From the NCBI GenBank assembly GCA_003427395.1, contig BFEA01000045.1, forward strand, positions 4,117,494 through 4,149,831: 32,338 bases of DNA, written 5' to 3'. Below, piece by piece: positions 1 through 10,568 of this stretch (the stretch's first letter is position 1; every line of letters begins with the position of its first letter). The notes under the pieces were generated by a model, which saw only the letters and a list, made by a program, of their open reading frames with translations, searched no databases and was not told where the DNA came from. This DNA is from Chara braunii (taxonomy: Eukaryota; Streptophyta; Charophyceae; Charales; Characeae). The position numbers and the translations under genes were made by a program.

Positions 1-889
1 CCCCCGGCCCACCCTATTAGCCTATGGGCCAAGACTAGGCACCAAACTGGTCCGGTACGACCACGTACACGGGCCCCAAAATCGGATACGAGAAAACACG
101 TACACGTCACGTACGCTCGCTCGTACATACGCGCATGCACCTTCGCGGAGCCCGTGTACGTATACGTCGTACAAAATATATATATATCGGAACGGGCCGA
201 ACGCCCGAACGTAGAGGACCCCTTGGGATCCGTTCGGGTCGAACGCGGACCAAAACAAAACAACAACCTGCAAAAAAATTATGTTATGAAGAAAAATAAA
301 ATAAACACCATTTGTTTGAGCATTACATCCAAATTCTTTGCCAGATTGGAAATAAAAATAAAAAACGGAAATACGAATAAAAATAAGAAAAAATAAAAAG
401 AGAATTAAAATTATTAAGTGCGCGAGTATGTTTTCAACACCGCCATCTTTGGCGATTTTTTATTTTTCTGGGGCATAGAAAAATGCTCTGAAAATTTGCA
501 TATGTGTAATTCACATAATACAAAACGTATGAAAAAAATTAAAAAAAATAGTACAAGGTTTTAGGCGGCGAAATAAAGTGAAAACAGAAAGTAAAAAGGA
601 AAACAATCAGTGGGCGAGCACGTTTTGACAATGCCGCCTTTATAAATTTTTCATTTTTTTTTTTGCTTAGCAAAATAACTCTAAAATTTGTAGGCATGTA
701 CCTCACATTATAGACAACTTACAAAAAAAAACTCTGAAAAAATATATATATATCCTTAGGCATCGAAATCATTTTTGGCGGGGGCCGAACCCCTCCAGGT
801 TCGAGCCCCGAAAGGGACCCCGAACGCCCGTAAGTACGGAGGTTGCACCGGGGGCCTCCGTACGTACGGGCTGGTGACCCTGTATATAT
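1..889. repeat. Diverged repeats, no gene seen
   Basis: No coding signal is visible. Two inverted pairs stand out: ACGTACACGGGC at 63-74 with its exact complement at 150-161, and 16-bp arms at 827-842 and 855-870 with one mismatch around a 12-base loop. A direct repeat pairs roughly 417-540 with 610-730. Both copies open with a G-T-G-(C/G)-G-C-G-A-G motif followed by T-rich sequence, and both contain a CTCTRAAAATTTG-like block. GC-rich islands at 180-250 and 775-870 alternate with AT-rich sequence. The short open frames here are not supported as genes. Confidence 0.6.
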
Positions 890-2968
890 ATCGACAAAGT
901 TGAACACCGAATTCTCGAAGTGCGTTTTCGGTACACCGAAACCACTTCGGGATATAATGTAGTTGATAAAGAAAATCGACTAAGTTAAACACCGAAATCC
1001 CGAAGTGCGTTTTCGGTACCGAAACGCCAAAAGCACTACGGGATATGATGTATTAAACACTGAAATCCCGAAGTGCATTTTCGGTACAGAAACACCGAAA
1101 GCACTTCGAGACATGATGTAGTAGATAATAGAAAATCGACTAAGTTAAACACTAAAATCCCGAAGTGCGTTTTCAGTACCGAAACACCGAAAGCACTTCG
1201 GGATATAGTGTAGTTGATAAAGAAAATCGACTAAGTTAAACACCGAAATCCCAAAGTGCGTTTTCGGTACCGAAACACCGAAAGCACTACGGGATATGAT
1301 GTATTAAAAACCGAAATCCCGAAGTGCATTTTCGGTACCGAAACACCGAAAGCACTTCGTGACATGATATAGTACATAATAGAAAATAGACTAAGTTAAA
1401 CACCGAAATCCCGATGTGCGTTTTCGGTACCGAAACACTGAAAGCACTTCGGGATATGATGCAGTTGATAAAGAAAATCGACTAAGTTAAACACCGAAAC
1501 CCGAAGTGCGTTTTCGGTACCGAAACACCGAAAGCACTACGAGATATGATGTATTAATCACCGAAACCCCGAAGTGCGTTTTCGGTATCGATACACCGAA
1601 ACTCCGAAGTGCGTTTTCCATATCGATACACCGAAACCACTTCAGGATATGATGTAGTTGATAAAGAAAATCGACTAGGTTAAACATCGAAATCCCGAAG
1701 TGCGGTACCGAAACACCGAAAGCACTACGTGATATGCTTTATTAAACTCCGAAATCCCGAAGTGCGTTTTCGGTACTGAAACACCAAAAGCACTTTACGA
1801 CATGAAGTAGTGGATAATATGAAATCGACTAAGTTAAACACCAAAATCCCGAAGTGCGTTTTCGGTACCGAAACACCGAAAGCACTTCGGGATATGATGT
1901 AGTTGATAAAGAAAATCGACTAAGTTAAACACCGAAACCCCGAAGTGCGTTTTCAGTACCGAAACACCAAAACAATTTTGTGATATGATGTAGTTGATAA
2001 AAAAAATCGACTAAGTTAAACACTGAAGTCCCGAAGTGCGTTTCGGTACTGAAATACCGAAAGCACTACGGGATATGATGTATTAAACACGGAAATTTTG
2101 AAGTGCATTTTCAGTACCGAAACACCGAAAGCACTTCGGGACATGATGTCGTAGATAATAGAAAATCGACCAAATTAAACACCGAAATCCCAAAGTGCAT
2201 TTTCGGTACCGAAACACCGAAAGCACTTCGGGATATAATGTAGTTGATAAAGAAAATCGACTAAGTTAGACACCGAAATCCCGAAGTGCGTTTTCGGTAC
2301 CGAAACACCGAAAACACTACGGGATATGATGTATTAAACACCAAAATCCCGAAGTGCATTTTCGGTACCGAAACACCAAAAACACTTCGGGACATGAGGT
2401 AGTAGATAATAGAAAATCGACTAAGTTAAACACCGAAATCCCGAAATACGTTTTCGGTACCGAAGCATCGAAAACACTACGGGATATGATGTATTAAACA
2501 TCAAAATCTCGAAGTGCGTTTTCGGTACCGAAACGTCGAAAGCACTTCGGGACATGATATAGTAGATAATAGAAAATCGACGAAGTTAAACATCAAAATC
2601 CCGAAGTGTGTTTTCGGTACCGAAACACAGAAACCACTTCGGGATATGATGTAGTTGATAAAGAAAATCGACTAAGTTAAACACCGAAGTTCCGAAGTGC
2701 ATTTTCGGTACCGAAACACCGAAAGCACTACAGGATATGATGTATTAAACACCGAAATTTCGAAGTGATAAAGAAAATCGACTAAGTTAAACACCGAAAT
2801 CCCGAAGTGCGTTTTTTGTATTGAAACACCAAAAACACTACAGGATATGATGTATTAAAGACCGAAATCCCAAAGTGCGTTTTCAGTACCGGAACAGTGA
2901 AAGCACTTCGGGATATGATGTACTACATGATCGAAAATTGACTAAGTTAAACACCGAAGAGTATTTTG
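890..2968. repeat. Tandem satellite array with 91/69-bp spacing and 251-bp higher-order unit
   Basis: The anchor GAAAATCGACTAAGTTAAAC recurs near 971, 1131, 1222, 1382, 1473, 1666, 1820, 1911, 2002, 2161, 2252, 2412, 2572, 2663, 2773 and 2933. Spacings are mostly 91 or 160 (91+69). The strict 160+91 alternation gives a 251-bp higher-order period, clearest from 971 to 1473 and from 2002 to 2252. Most units contain CCCGAAGTGC ... GCACTTCGGG arms around the palindrome TTTCGGTACCGAAA. The frames beginning MFNLVDF on the - strand are read-throughs of the repeat, not genes. Array edges are approximate. Confidence 0.95.
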
Positions 2969-3499
2969 ATGAAATTTGTGAGTTTGCGTTCGGTATACAA
3001 TTTATAAAACTCATTTCGATATAGATTCGGTGAAATATATAGCCTCCATTAACCATCTTTCCCCGTAGACCCATCGCTTTAACAATCCGTACCTAAACCA
3101 ACTGGGCTAGCTCCTTCCCTGCTCAGAAGGAGAAGATCAGGCATATGTAGGTGTTTAGGCTCAACTAATTAGTATGTCGATCCCAAGGCTCGTTTTGAAG
3201 GTCAAATTAAGCCAACTTCGACCGCCATAGCCTTCTATGAAAGGAACCATGTCCTTTTTGGTTGCCCTGGCCGCACGACCGGTCCTATAATAGTCTCTAA
3301 CCCTCTTCACGGATCTATCGACGGTTCCAATATCCGTAGATCCTATCTACTTAACCTATTATACAGTATGGTATAATGCCGCGACGTCGGGCGCCCTTTT
3401 ACCTATTGATCATCCTTCCGACCTTTGCAGTTGGAGGTTTCTAACCCTTAATATTTATTTGACTTTGTGTGCACCACAATGGTACGCGCGACGTAGAGC
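2969..3499. other. Intergenic sequence with a SINE A-box relic
   Basis: No gene is seen. On the - strand, the complement of 3097-3112 reads GAGCTAGCCCAGTTGG, a good match to a tRNA-type internal A box and identical to the better-preserved copy near 14279. The expected B-box position (about 3058-3068) is too degraded to call, so this is at most a relic. Confidence 0.4.
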
Positions 3500-4009
3500 T
3501 TGAAGTGTTCTTACTTATTACTGAAATTTTTTTCCTTCGTGATAGTCGATGTCGGTGTTCTGTTAAATAAAAAAAATATGGCTAAACGCCTTTGTAAGGG
3601 TATTTGGTCTGATAACGAGTTTGTTGAATCTACGAGTGTTTCACTGGAGTTTCACGGGAGAGCAATGTTTAGTGATGTGGCAGTGAGAGTCGTCGCTGAA
3701 AGCACATGTTTTGCATCAGTGGTCATATCTTTTGTTGTGAACACATGCATGAACGACAGTGTGGGGGCCCACAAGTGCGAATTTGTACAATGGTGCAAAG
3801 AGGTCAACAACAAAAGGCAACACATAATAGGTTGCAAGAAATTGAAAAGGGAGAAATTGAATGAACATCAACACAGTAGCGTCATCTCGATTGACACTAC
3901 AGTAGACCAAGTCCATATTGTTCCAGTTTTCTCTAAACCAAAATGGGGATCAAAGCAGCATGAAAAACAACGTGATGACTGTTTTTATTTGAACAAGTAT
4001 ATATCGTAG
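3500..4009 (+). CDS. Unrecognised ORF, 169 codons
   Basis: This is the longest frame in the left third of the window that is not a simple repeat, ending in TAG at 4007-4009. The first ATG-initiated stretch has a hydrophobic start; a second ATG at codon 27 would begin MAKRLCKGIW. Composition is ordinary for protein, with many Cys and a basic lysine-rich block around residues 108-122. I recognise no domain. It lies about 1 kb upstream of a Ulp1-like segment on the same strand and could be an upstream exon of the same decayed gene, but no splice chain was established. It may also be a chance frame in AT-rich DNA. Confidence 0.25.
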   Translation: MKCSYLLLKFFSFVIVDVGVLLNKKNMAKRLCKGIWSDNEFVESTSVSLEFHGRAMFSDVAVRVVAESTCFASVVISFVVNTCMNDSVGAHKCEFVQWCKEVNNKRQHIIGCKKLKREKLNEHQHSSVISIDTTVDQVHIVPVFSKPKWGSKQHEKQRDDCFYLNKYIS

Positions 4010-4109
4010 AAAAAACAAATTAAAAATGATTAACTTTGCTATTAGAGAAATACACATTCTGAGAAACTCATGTTGTTTCGTTATTGACTTGAGAGATAAA
4101 AAGAGAGAG

Positions 4110-4190
4110 AGGTTGGTTATTGCGTACATATCAAAGATTTGATGTCCCCGTTTACCATATAATTGTCACACAGTAGTGAACTTTTGGGTG
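4110..4190 (+). repeat. Copy 1 of a diverged direct repeat (copy 2 at 5215-5295)
   Basis: AGGTTGGTTATTGCGT at 4111 reappears as AGGTTGGTTACTGCGT at 5216. About 50 bases further on, TGTCACACAGTAGTGAAC corresponds to TGTCACGCACTAGTGAAC. A third, shorter match (GTTGGCTACTGCGTGTCACTTCAT) lies near 5377. This suggests a locally duplicated segment of about 80 bp. Confidence 0.5.
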
Positions 4191-4310
4191 ATCTTTAGTT
4201 TGACATGCGGTTTTCTCCACTTTGTAAGGTTGGTTGTGTTTGAGATGATTTTTCACGGATACATGACAGATCGTGAAACAAATGTTATTTTTTGTTCCTC
4301 TATACTTCTT

Positions 4311-4326
4311 TCTCTCTTTCTCTCTC

Positions 4327-4404
<78 letters not shown>

Positions 4405-4420
4405 ACACACACACACACAC
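4311..4420. repeat. Compound microsatellite (CT)n(AC)n
   Basis: CT dinucleotides run from about 4311 to 4360 with one TG interruption. They are followed directly by AC dinucleotides to about 4420 with one AT interruption. The overlapping LSLSLS/HTHTHT open frames are artefacts of the repeat. Confidence 0.97.
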
Positions 4421-4665
4421 ATTCTCTCAAGTATTTTATACAAATTATCTCTCCCTCTCAAATATTTTATAAAAACTCTTTCATGTAGCCAATAACATTA
4501 CAATTCATGTGTATCATGGACAAGAAGACAAACTTACGACCTTGAATACCGTTTGGCAAAGAACGACACCAAACATAAGTGACAGTGTCACCCGACAGGA
4601 CACCATCCCTTCAAACATAACAACAACATCGTGAAGAGGAAGACGGTGTAGGTAACAAAAGCTAA

Positions 4666-4863
4666 GTGAACATAACAGAGTCACGGAAAAGCAACACAGG
4701 CGGTAGTGAGAAATACTCGTATATGGGTACAGAAATGACAATCACTTTCACAACAACAAATAAGGATGAAGACTTATGTAGAGAGGTCGCATGTGAACCG
4801 TTGTCTTCATTGACTAGCGAGAGGTCAATGAAGAGGTGGAAGAATCTGTTGAAGGACCCTTAG
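4666..4863 (+). pseudogene. Coding-like fragment, unrecognised
   Basis: A 65-codon frame of ordinary, polar composition ends at TAG 4861-4863. It lies between the unrecognised ORF at 3500 and the Ulp1-like segment at 5032 on the same strand. It could be part of the poorly conserved N-terminal region typical of Ulp1-like proteins, but nothing in it identifies a family. Kept as a tentative fragment because of its position. Confidence 0.2.
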
Positions 4864-5031
4864 TACGCTGACATGTATGAAATAATGTCATCAAGTGAAG
4901 TAAAGTCTCCCCAACCGATGGCCGAAGAGTCCTCCAGCATTTATGGAAACGTGAAAGTGGGGGACATGGCCAGAACGTGAGAAAACAAGACAGACATATG
5001 TGATGAGGAGCAATTGTTCCCCTTCACGTAG

Positions 5032-5250
5032 AAATCAAGGAGACACGTCATTCCCGTAATGAAGTCTGACATTGCACGATTGGGCGGGAACGGATGGTTG
5101 AACGTCAACATTATCGATATTTATTTACAGTCTGTGTATGAAAAACATTCGTCGACAAGGGACAATGCAACAGTTTATGTCTGTACAATTTTCTGGCACC
5201 CCCAAGTTGTTGGTGCAAGGTTGGTTACTGCGTGCCACTTCATGTCTTGA
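5032..5250 (+). pseudogene. Ulp1/SENP-like (peptidase C48) domain fragment
   Basis: The reading frame around 5059-5250 contains IARLGG-x-GWLN-x-NIIDIYLQ, followed by a short gap and VYVCTIFW. This order resembles the start of the Ulp1/SENP cysteine-protease domain (a W-L-N-D-x-I-I-x-x-Y-L motif, then a V-x-x-F-x-x-F-(F/Y/W) strand). The usual Asp after W-L-N is Val here. The catalytic His-Asp-Cys region is not visible downstream, so this is only the N-terminal part. A pyrimidine-rich acceptor-like TTCCCCTTCACGTAG ends at 5031, and AAG|GTTGGT near 5216 could be a donor. Ulp1 genes are often carried by plant DNA transposons, so capture is possible. No transposase was recognised nearby. Confidence 0.4.
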
Positions 5251-5299
5251 CTGACATGTCGGAGAAATGGTGTCACGCACTAGTGAACCCTGCTTGTAG

Positions 5300-6200
5300 A
5301 AGGGTAACAGGCCATATTCTTGACGGCCCCGCATGCATTCCTTCATAGAATGAAAATACAGAGAAAAAAATAAACGTTGGCTACTGCGTGTCACTTCATA
5401 AATTCGGTCAATTTCCACGAAAAACAAAATGTGCATGCCACATTCTTCCCTCTCTCTCTTTGTCCCCCCCCGCCCTCGCCCTTTCGCCACCCCGCCATGT
5501 TTTTCAACAACGTCATCAAAACAGAACCTACAAAATTCAGTGTGTATTAGCTGTCAGAAACAGACGAAGACTCGAAGATTGAGAAACATGAAAGCATAGT
5601 GTATTGTGGTGCAGTTGTGAATAGAGGTCCGTAGGTTTTGTAATTGCGTCATTGCTTCCCTCCTTCCGCAGGTCACGATTTGTGTGTCAATGTCCAGTGT
5701 CTATCATATTTTCGCACACGCACAACGAACCCATGTGTTGTGTCCTGCTCAATGACAAGGACCAACCAGATCCTCATCCTGCCATAATGATGTACGTTGT
5801 TTTGTCGCATTCTTTTCAGCAACAGACAAAACTATTGTATTGACATTGGAAAAAAACACAACAGCTCGAGCGACAAAAAGTGATTTTTTTTTCCGAACAG
5901 GAAGTGCAATGTTCAACAATTAGTCAACACACCTCCAACGACTTTTCAACATGTTTTAACAAATGAATCAACAATTGAACACAGTATAATCTGTTCGCGA
6001 TATCTGTGATCAGGGTTGAATTCCTTTACTTCTGATAGACCACATGACACCCTCATTGCCAAACAGTTTATCAACACAGTTCCAACGGTTTATAAATGGG
6101 GCTCACATGTGATAATCCTGTTATAAAAATTGCCACAATTGTTCTATTGCTCGGCGAAGGCGTACTTAAAGGGAGTTACCGCGTATAAAATTCGGGTTTT
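5300..6200. other. AT-rich sequence, nothing identified
   Basis: Short frames here (for example 5652-5843) show no recognisable domain. A pyrimidine-rich stretch lies at 5440-5490. No RNA gene, ordered repeat or transposon end was seen. Confidence 0.5.
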
Positions 6201-6206
6201 CCCCAC

Positions 6207-6554
6207 TTGATTGGTAAAAGTGCGTCTTTAGAGTGGGGAGTGATGTGTGTGGCAGCTATGAGTAGAACCAGGTCTCTTCGTGTGGTGTGTGGCGGTGTTC
6301 GGCAGTCGCAGGTTTGGCCGGTAAACGAAGATGTGTCAGTGGAGTGTTTCAGTACAGCCACGCACATGGTGGAACCGTTTATGTGGTATTTTGCAGCAGC
6401 TAATCTCGGCTCTAGGCCTATGAATATTGGTTACAGTATTGGACTTTCAGCAGGCAGGTTCACGAATCAAGGCCAGCACCCAAGGGCGAGGGAGCGAAGG
6501 ACTGCGTACGAAGGACTGAGGGGTGGCGGTCCCGACCGAGAACCCAATCGGTGA
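6207..6554 (+). CDS. Unrecognised ORF, possible exon
   Basis: A 115-codon frame with protein-like composition, including a hydrophobic stretch around residues 52-82. At 6550 it runs into CG|GTGAGTG, a good donor consensus, and then a T-rich intron-like stretch (6590-6680). That makes an exon ending near 6550 plausible. No family is recognised, and neither an acceptor nor a partner exon was established. Confidence 0.25.
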   Translation: MIGKSASLEWGVMCVAAMSRTRSLRVVCGGVRQSQVWPVNEDVSVECFSTATHMVEPFMWYFAAANLGSRPMNIGYSIGLSAGRFTNQGQHPRARERRTAYEGLRGGGPDREPNR

Positions 6555-6829
6555 GTGCAGAACGTACCAACAACTCCATTTATCCCCTCGTCAATCCCGT
6601 TTTCTGTACAACCTCATATTTCATTTTTATTTCTTACCTCTCTTTATTGTTTTATTTATTTTTATTTCTATTTTGATCCCGTTTCAAGACGGGTACCGAG
6701 GGTTGAGCAGTTAGATTATGATATCTCAAGACCGTTGCATTATGAGGTAGTCCTTCAAGTCAGGATGTCTGTTAAAAAACAGAACAATACAGAGACGACT
6801 AACATGGCCCCTACAACTAGTTCTGAGGC

Positions 6830-7102
6830 ATGTCATGCAACCAACTTACGTCCATAAACTGTTGTAGCATAAATATGAGTACGAACTCTACCGCAGCAAA
6901 TGAGAGAAATGTTATCGATTTGAGCTGCTTGCGGCCATTGATATCAAGGTCGCCCCCCCCCTCCTCTTTTCTTACAGAGTCTGTCAACATGGGGTGCGGT
7001 GGCCGGTACTGCAGTGACGAGCTCGTCGTGACAATCAAAGATTTTGAGGAAGGCCTTTTTTTGCTGACCATCGATGTATCTAGTCGTGTTCTTACGAGAT
7101 AA
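6830..7102 (+). CDS. Unrecognised ORF
   Basis: A 90-codon frame ending at TAA 7100-7102. The C-terminal part (DELVVTIKDFEEGLF) loosely recalls the lead-in to a Ulp1-type domain but then diverges. This is too weak for a functional call. A C-rich run at 6952-6961 encodes a Pro stretch. It could be a chance frame. Confidence 0.2.
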   Translation: MSCNQLTSINCCSINMSTNSTAANERNVIDLSCLRPLISRSPPPSSFLTESVNMGCGGRYCSDELVVTIKDFEEGLFLLTIDVSSRVLTR

Positions 7103-7599
7103 TCATTCTCGTTATGCACATTTGGGAAGTAGAGAGAGTCGGGGCACATAGAAAAGTGGAGGGGCTCGCATGTGTGAGCACGCGATTGGATCGAGAGGGT
7201 GTGTATATGAGAGAGAGAAAGGGGAGGAAGTACATACCTTGGGTGATGTATTCTTCCCTTGTTCTAGCGAAAGATTCATCCTCATTTTTGCTTATTTTGT
7301 GGGACATATGTTGAAATTATAACGATACGGAGAAGATTAAGGTTACAGAAGTAGCATCCGGCCCCACAACCACTCACTGAAACTGTTCAGCAACTCCAAC
7401 TATTATAAGGGAAACTTCGGAGGGAACCAACTCTGGAGGGTTCGATTAGTCTTTCGTCCCTATATCCGACAGACTATTTGCACGTCTGTTTTGTTGACAG
7501 CCTCCGCCAAGGTTCCTCCAGCCTTGCGCTGCTCAGACATAATTCACCACCTCTTGAGTCATAATAGGCATGCTCTCATTCAAACCTCCCACAACAGAT

Positions 7600-7850
7600 C
7601 GACGGTGCACCAGCCACTCAGGTTTCTCCTGCCCCGTGGGCTTAATACCCACCGGCCCGCTTGCACGTTGGCTCCTCTGTCCATGTATCAAAACGGCAGA
7701 ATAAGGGAATATCGACCCAGAGATGTCACCATTGAACTGAACGGCCCTTGATAAGTATGAATTGCAATATTTCACTCGTCTACGTTCAGTGGAGTTCAAA
7801 CTCGGGTCTGTATTTCATCAGTTCATGCGTGTACCGACCAACCAATCGGT
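7600..7850 (-). repeat. tRNA-derived SINE-like copy with flanking repeat body
   Basis: The complement of 7791-7803 reads GAGTTTGAACTCC, a degraded pol III B box. The A-box region near 7840 is mutated. The block at 7605-7720 aligns by eye with 14385-14500 (GGTGC-CCA...CGTGGG...CACC-(G/A)TCGGC-CGCTTGC), so the two loci carry related repeat bodies. Confidence 0.45.
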
Positions 7851-8054
7851 TGCATTACTAGTCTTGGAACTGGTGTCGGGTCTTTTGCAGAGGTTGCTTC
7901 TCAAGACTACGATTTAGGGAGCACACGGCTCAAATGCACGTGACTGGCACACTCGACTAGGTTACCTCTCCAACTTTACGGACGTCTCAAATACTAAGGT
8001 CGAATGTCGTTGCCTTGGGCATCATGATCGGAGTGACAGATCTATGTAATTTTA

Positions 8055-8140
8055 AATGCAGTATTTTATTCATCTGCTTTCAAAGGGAGTTTAAACTCAT
8101 GTCTGTGTTTCAACAGTTCGAAGTTTAACCAGCGAGGATC
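8055..8140 (-). repeat. SINE-like fragment (B-box region)
   Basis: The complement of 8086-8098 reads GAGTTTAAACTCC. It sits inside the shared string pattern ACTCATGTCTGTGTTTCAACAGTTC, which also occurs near 7803 and 14770. The A box is not recognisable. Confidence 0.4.
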
Positions 8141-9400
8141 GACCCAGAGGGCTCGTAGTACCTTTATTTACAGCAGCAGCCTAGCAATAGGTGCGCAGCG
8201 CTGGTCTGGTTGTGTACACAGCCAGCTGACGGGAAGGAGCCTAAATCGATGGACTCGAAAGAGCACATCGCATACTTGAGCAGTACGACTCAGTCGGCGG
8301 TCGGGTGAGACTAACTAAGCAACCAACGTTGGTTCCATCACGGTCCCAGTACCAGCACTGGTACCGATCCCAAAATAAATAATAATAATACAAAAATGAA
8401 CAAAAACTTTGAATCTTGTCAAGAGGGAGAGGGATCGTTAACGAAACCAAGGGGGATACCCCTAAACGCTTCTTCATCGCTGTCCACAGGCCTTGATCCC
8501 CGTGCCTCCCGTACCTGCTGCATGAAAGCCCAACATCGTAACCAATAGCACTAGGCCCAAGGTTAGCACTAATAGCTGCAAGAATTCATATAGATGGGTA
8601 TCGTATCGTGTGTAGGCCTACCAAAATGCCCCAAGGCCAGACCTTGGCCTACCGGCTAGACTTATGGTCACCACTTCCCTATGCTTGCCGCACAAAAGGT
8701 CGAACCTTGTTCATAACCACCACACACACCATTCATTATGCAGAGGTCTTTCCACAAATAGTAAAATCTGTCGTGCAAATGGCCACAATTTAAAAATCAT
8801 ATCCCCAACGGCAAAAGCTTCAACTTTCACCTCGGCCGCATACTTTTTCAAGGTCGAGGGTGACTCCTTCTAACTCGTAGGCTTACACAGACCAAGGCGC
8901 CATGCTAAACACCACGCTACACGGACTCCAAAAATCCTTCCAAAAGATAAGCAAATTAACCACCTCAAGATCGTGGCCCCGACAATTAAATTTTGACGTT
9001 AGCCACGACCGATGCTGCCTCGGCATGAACACACGTACCATAAACAAACGTATCAACCAAAGGAAATATCATTTAGTCCTAATTTTAATCGAGAACAATA
9101 ATTTTAGTCGACACATGTGCCAACTTTGTAATATCAACAAGGAAAAGCGTGCGTGTCTTTAAACTGCTCGCTCATACACTCCCTATTTTTCTCATGAACA
9201 CCAAGTTCATAACAACTGCAAACTGGTCACGATTTGCGCGACACAACCAAATTTCGAACCAAAATTCATTTATGACACTTACAAAAACCAAGGCGGATAC
9301 TCTTGTAAGGATATTTGCATCCACAACTTAACGGACCACATTAAGCGACGTCCCTGTCGCTCCGAATAATCAAAAGTTACCAACCACAACTCAAATGCTG
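8141..9400. other. Unidentified, part of a diverged dispersed repeat
   Basis: No gene is recognised. Roughly 9065-9330 resembles 15475-15750. Shared elements include TCCTAATTTTAATC / TCATAATTAAATC, AATATCAACAAGRAAAA, and a GATAC-(T/A)C-x-TGTAAGG-x-ATT-x-GCA motif. The block CAACGTTGGTTCCATCACGGTC at 8325 resembles 14305, as part of the SINE-associated repeat. Short frames at 8608-9331 lack domains. Confidence 0.45.
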
Positions 9401-10390
9401 ATGACAGAAAACTAAATCTGATCGGCCGACTGACTCCGTTTTGAGGGTTTTATCGATCAATGACTACCTGCTGTCAGTATTTCAACATGGGTCTCCGTTG
9501 TCCTGACATCGAACGCCGGCATACCTGATCAGTACTACAACATAGAGCTCACGTGGTTATAAAACTTTTCATAGTCCTCTTCCTTTGTCCTAGACAATTG
9601 TCGGTTGATCGTTGAGCGTCCTGTTCAGTCACAATCCCTCGTGCTGGGTCATAACTTTGAACGTGGGCCCTAATCAAGACCTTTATAAGGCACACTCACC
9701 TTTTTGTTATCACACACTTTTTGTGAAGTCTAGTACAAAAGGGTCAGGTCTCCATCTTGGTGCACCATAGTCTGGTTGATCGAGCAAGATCTATGGTCCG
9801 CCACATCATTATTTTAGCAACAGTGTTTTCGTTGGTTACGTAATGATATACGATTTTTCTGATAAGACTTTTATCAAGACTCTAACAAATAGATTTGACT
9901 TTTATCCTTCCAACATCCCGCGGGAGTAAGAGTCTCTGAGGCGGTCACACCCCTCAAGCCTCTCCTTTTGGTCAGTCGTGGGTCCGCTACCATATTGCGC
10001 CGATCAGCAGTCAACACTAGGGGTTGCGCCCCAGTGATGCTCAAATTTTCCTTTTAGTTGGGTTTTTTCACACATGTCTTAAGATTAACATCATAATGAT
10101 TGAACAGTGTGTCGCAATAAACTCGGGCCTACCGTGAGACTATGCAAAGGCTCGTTTGATTCTAAGACATTTACCAACTCTCTCTTAGACAACATAAAGC
10201 ATATTTTTCAATAATAAAAATTCATTGTCTGATTCACAGGGTTTATGTCTCCCACTTGATCAAAGCAAACTAGGTCTCACATCTTAAGATCATTTCTAAA
10301 AAACAAATAACAATATGTGCGACATTCCAAGATTCCACCATTGGATTATCACTTTTTTAGTCCTTCTCGTCATACTTTATCATTAAGGTC
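9401..10390. other. No gene or ordered repeat identified
   Basis: All frames are short and broken. I found no microsatellite, tRNA-like box pair or clear inverted repeat in this stretch. Confidence 0.5.
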
Positions 10391-10396
10391 ATTTTT

Positions 10397-10568
10397 AATC
10401 ATTTAACTACCTTCCGCTTTAAGGGAAGTCATTCATAGAATCATTAAGTCACCCTTCCAGTTGAAAGGGAGTCAACTGTAAAATCATTAAGTCATCTTCT
10501 TGCACTTGAAGATGAGTTACAAAATAAATCATTAAGCCACCTTCCAATTGAAGGAGAGTCATTCACAC
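10397..10568. repeat. Four-unit 42-45 bp tandem repeat, each unit a hairpin
   Basis: Units start at 10397, 10439, 10482 and 10527, each with AATCATT(A/T)A near the start. Each holds a short inverted repeat whose sequence differs between units: CTTCC/GGAAG, CCCTT/AAGGG, CATCTTC/GAAGATG and CCTTC/GAAGG. A partial unit (TATCATTAAGGTCATT) precedes the array. Confidence 0.85.

Noticed and set aside
793-812. B-box-like GGTTCGAGCCCC as a tRNA gene
   Set aside because: No A box or cloverleaf arms at the expected distance.
890-2968. CRISPR-like array
   Set aside because: Units are contiguous diverged tandem repeats without unique spacers, in a eukaryotic context.
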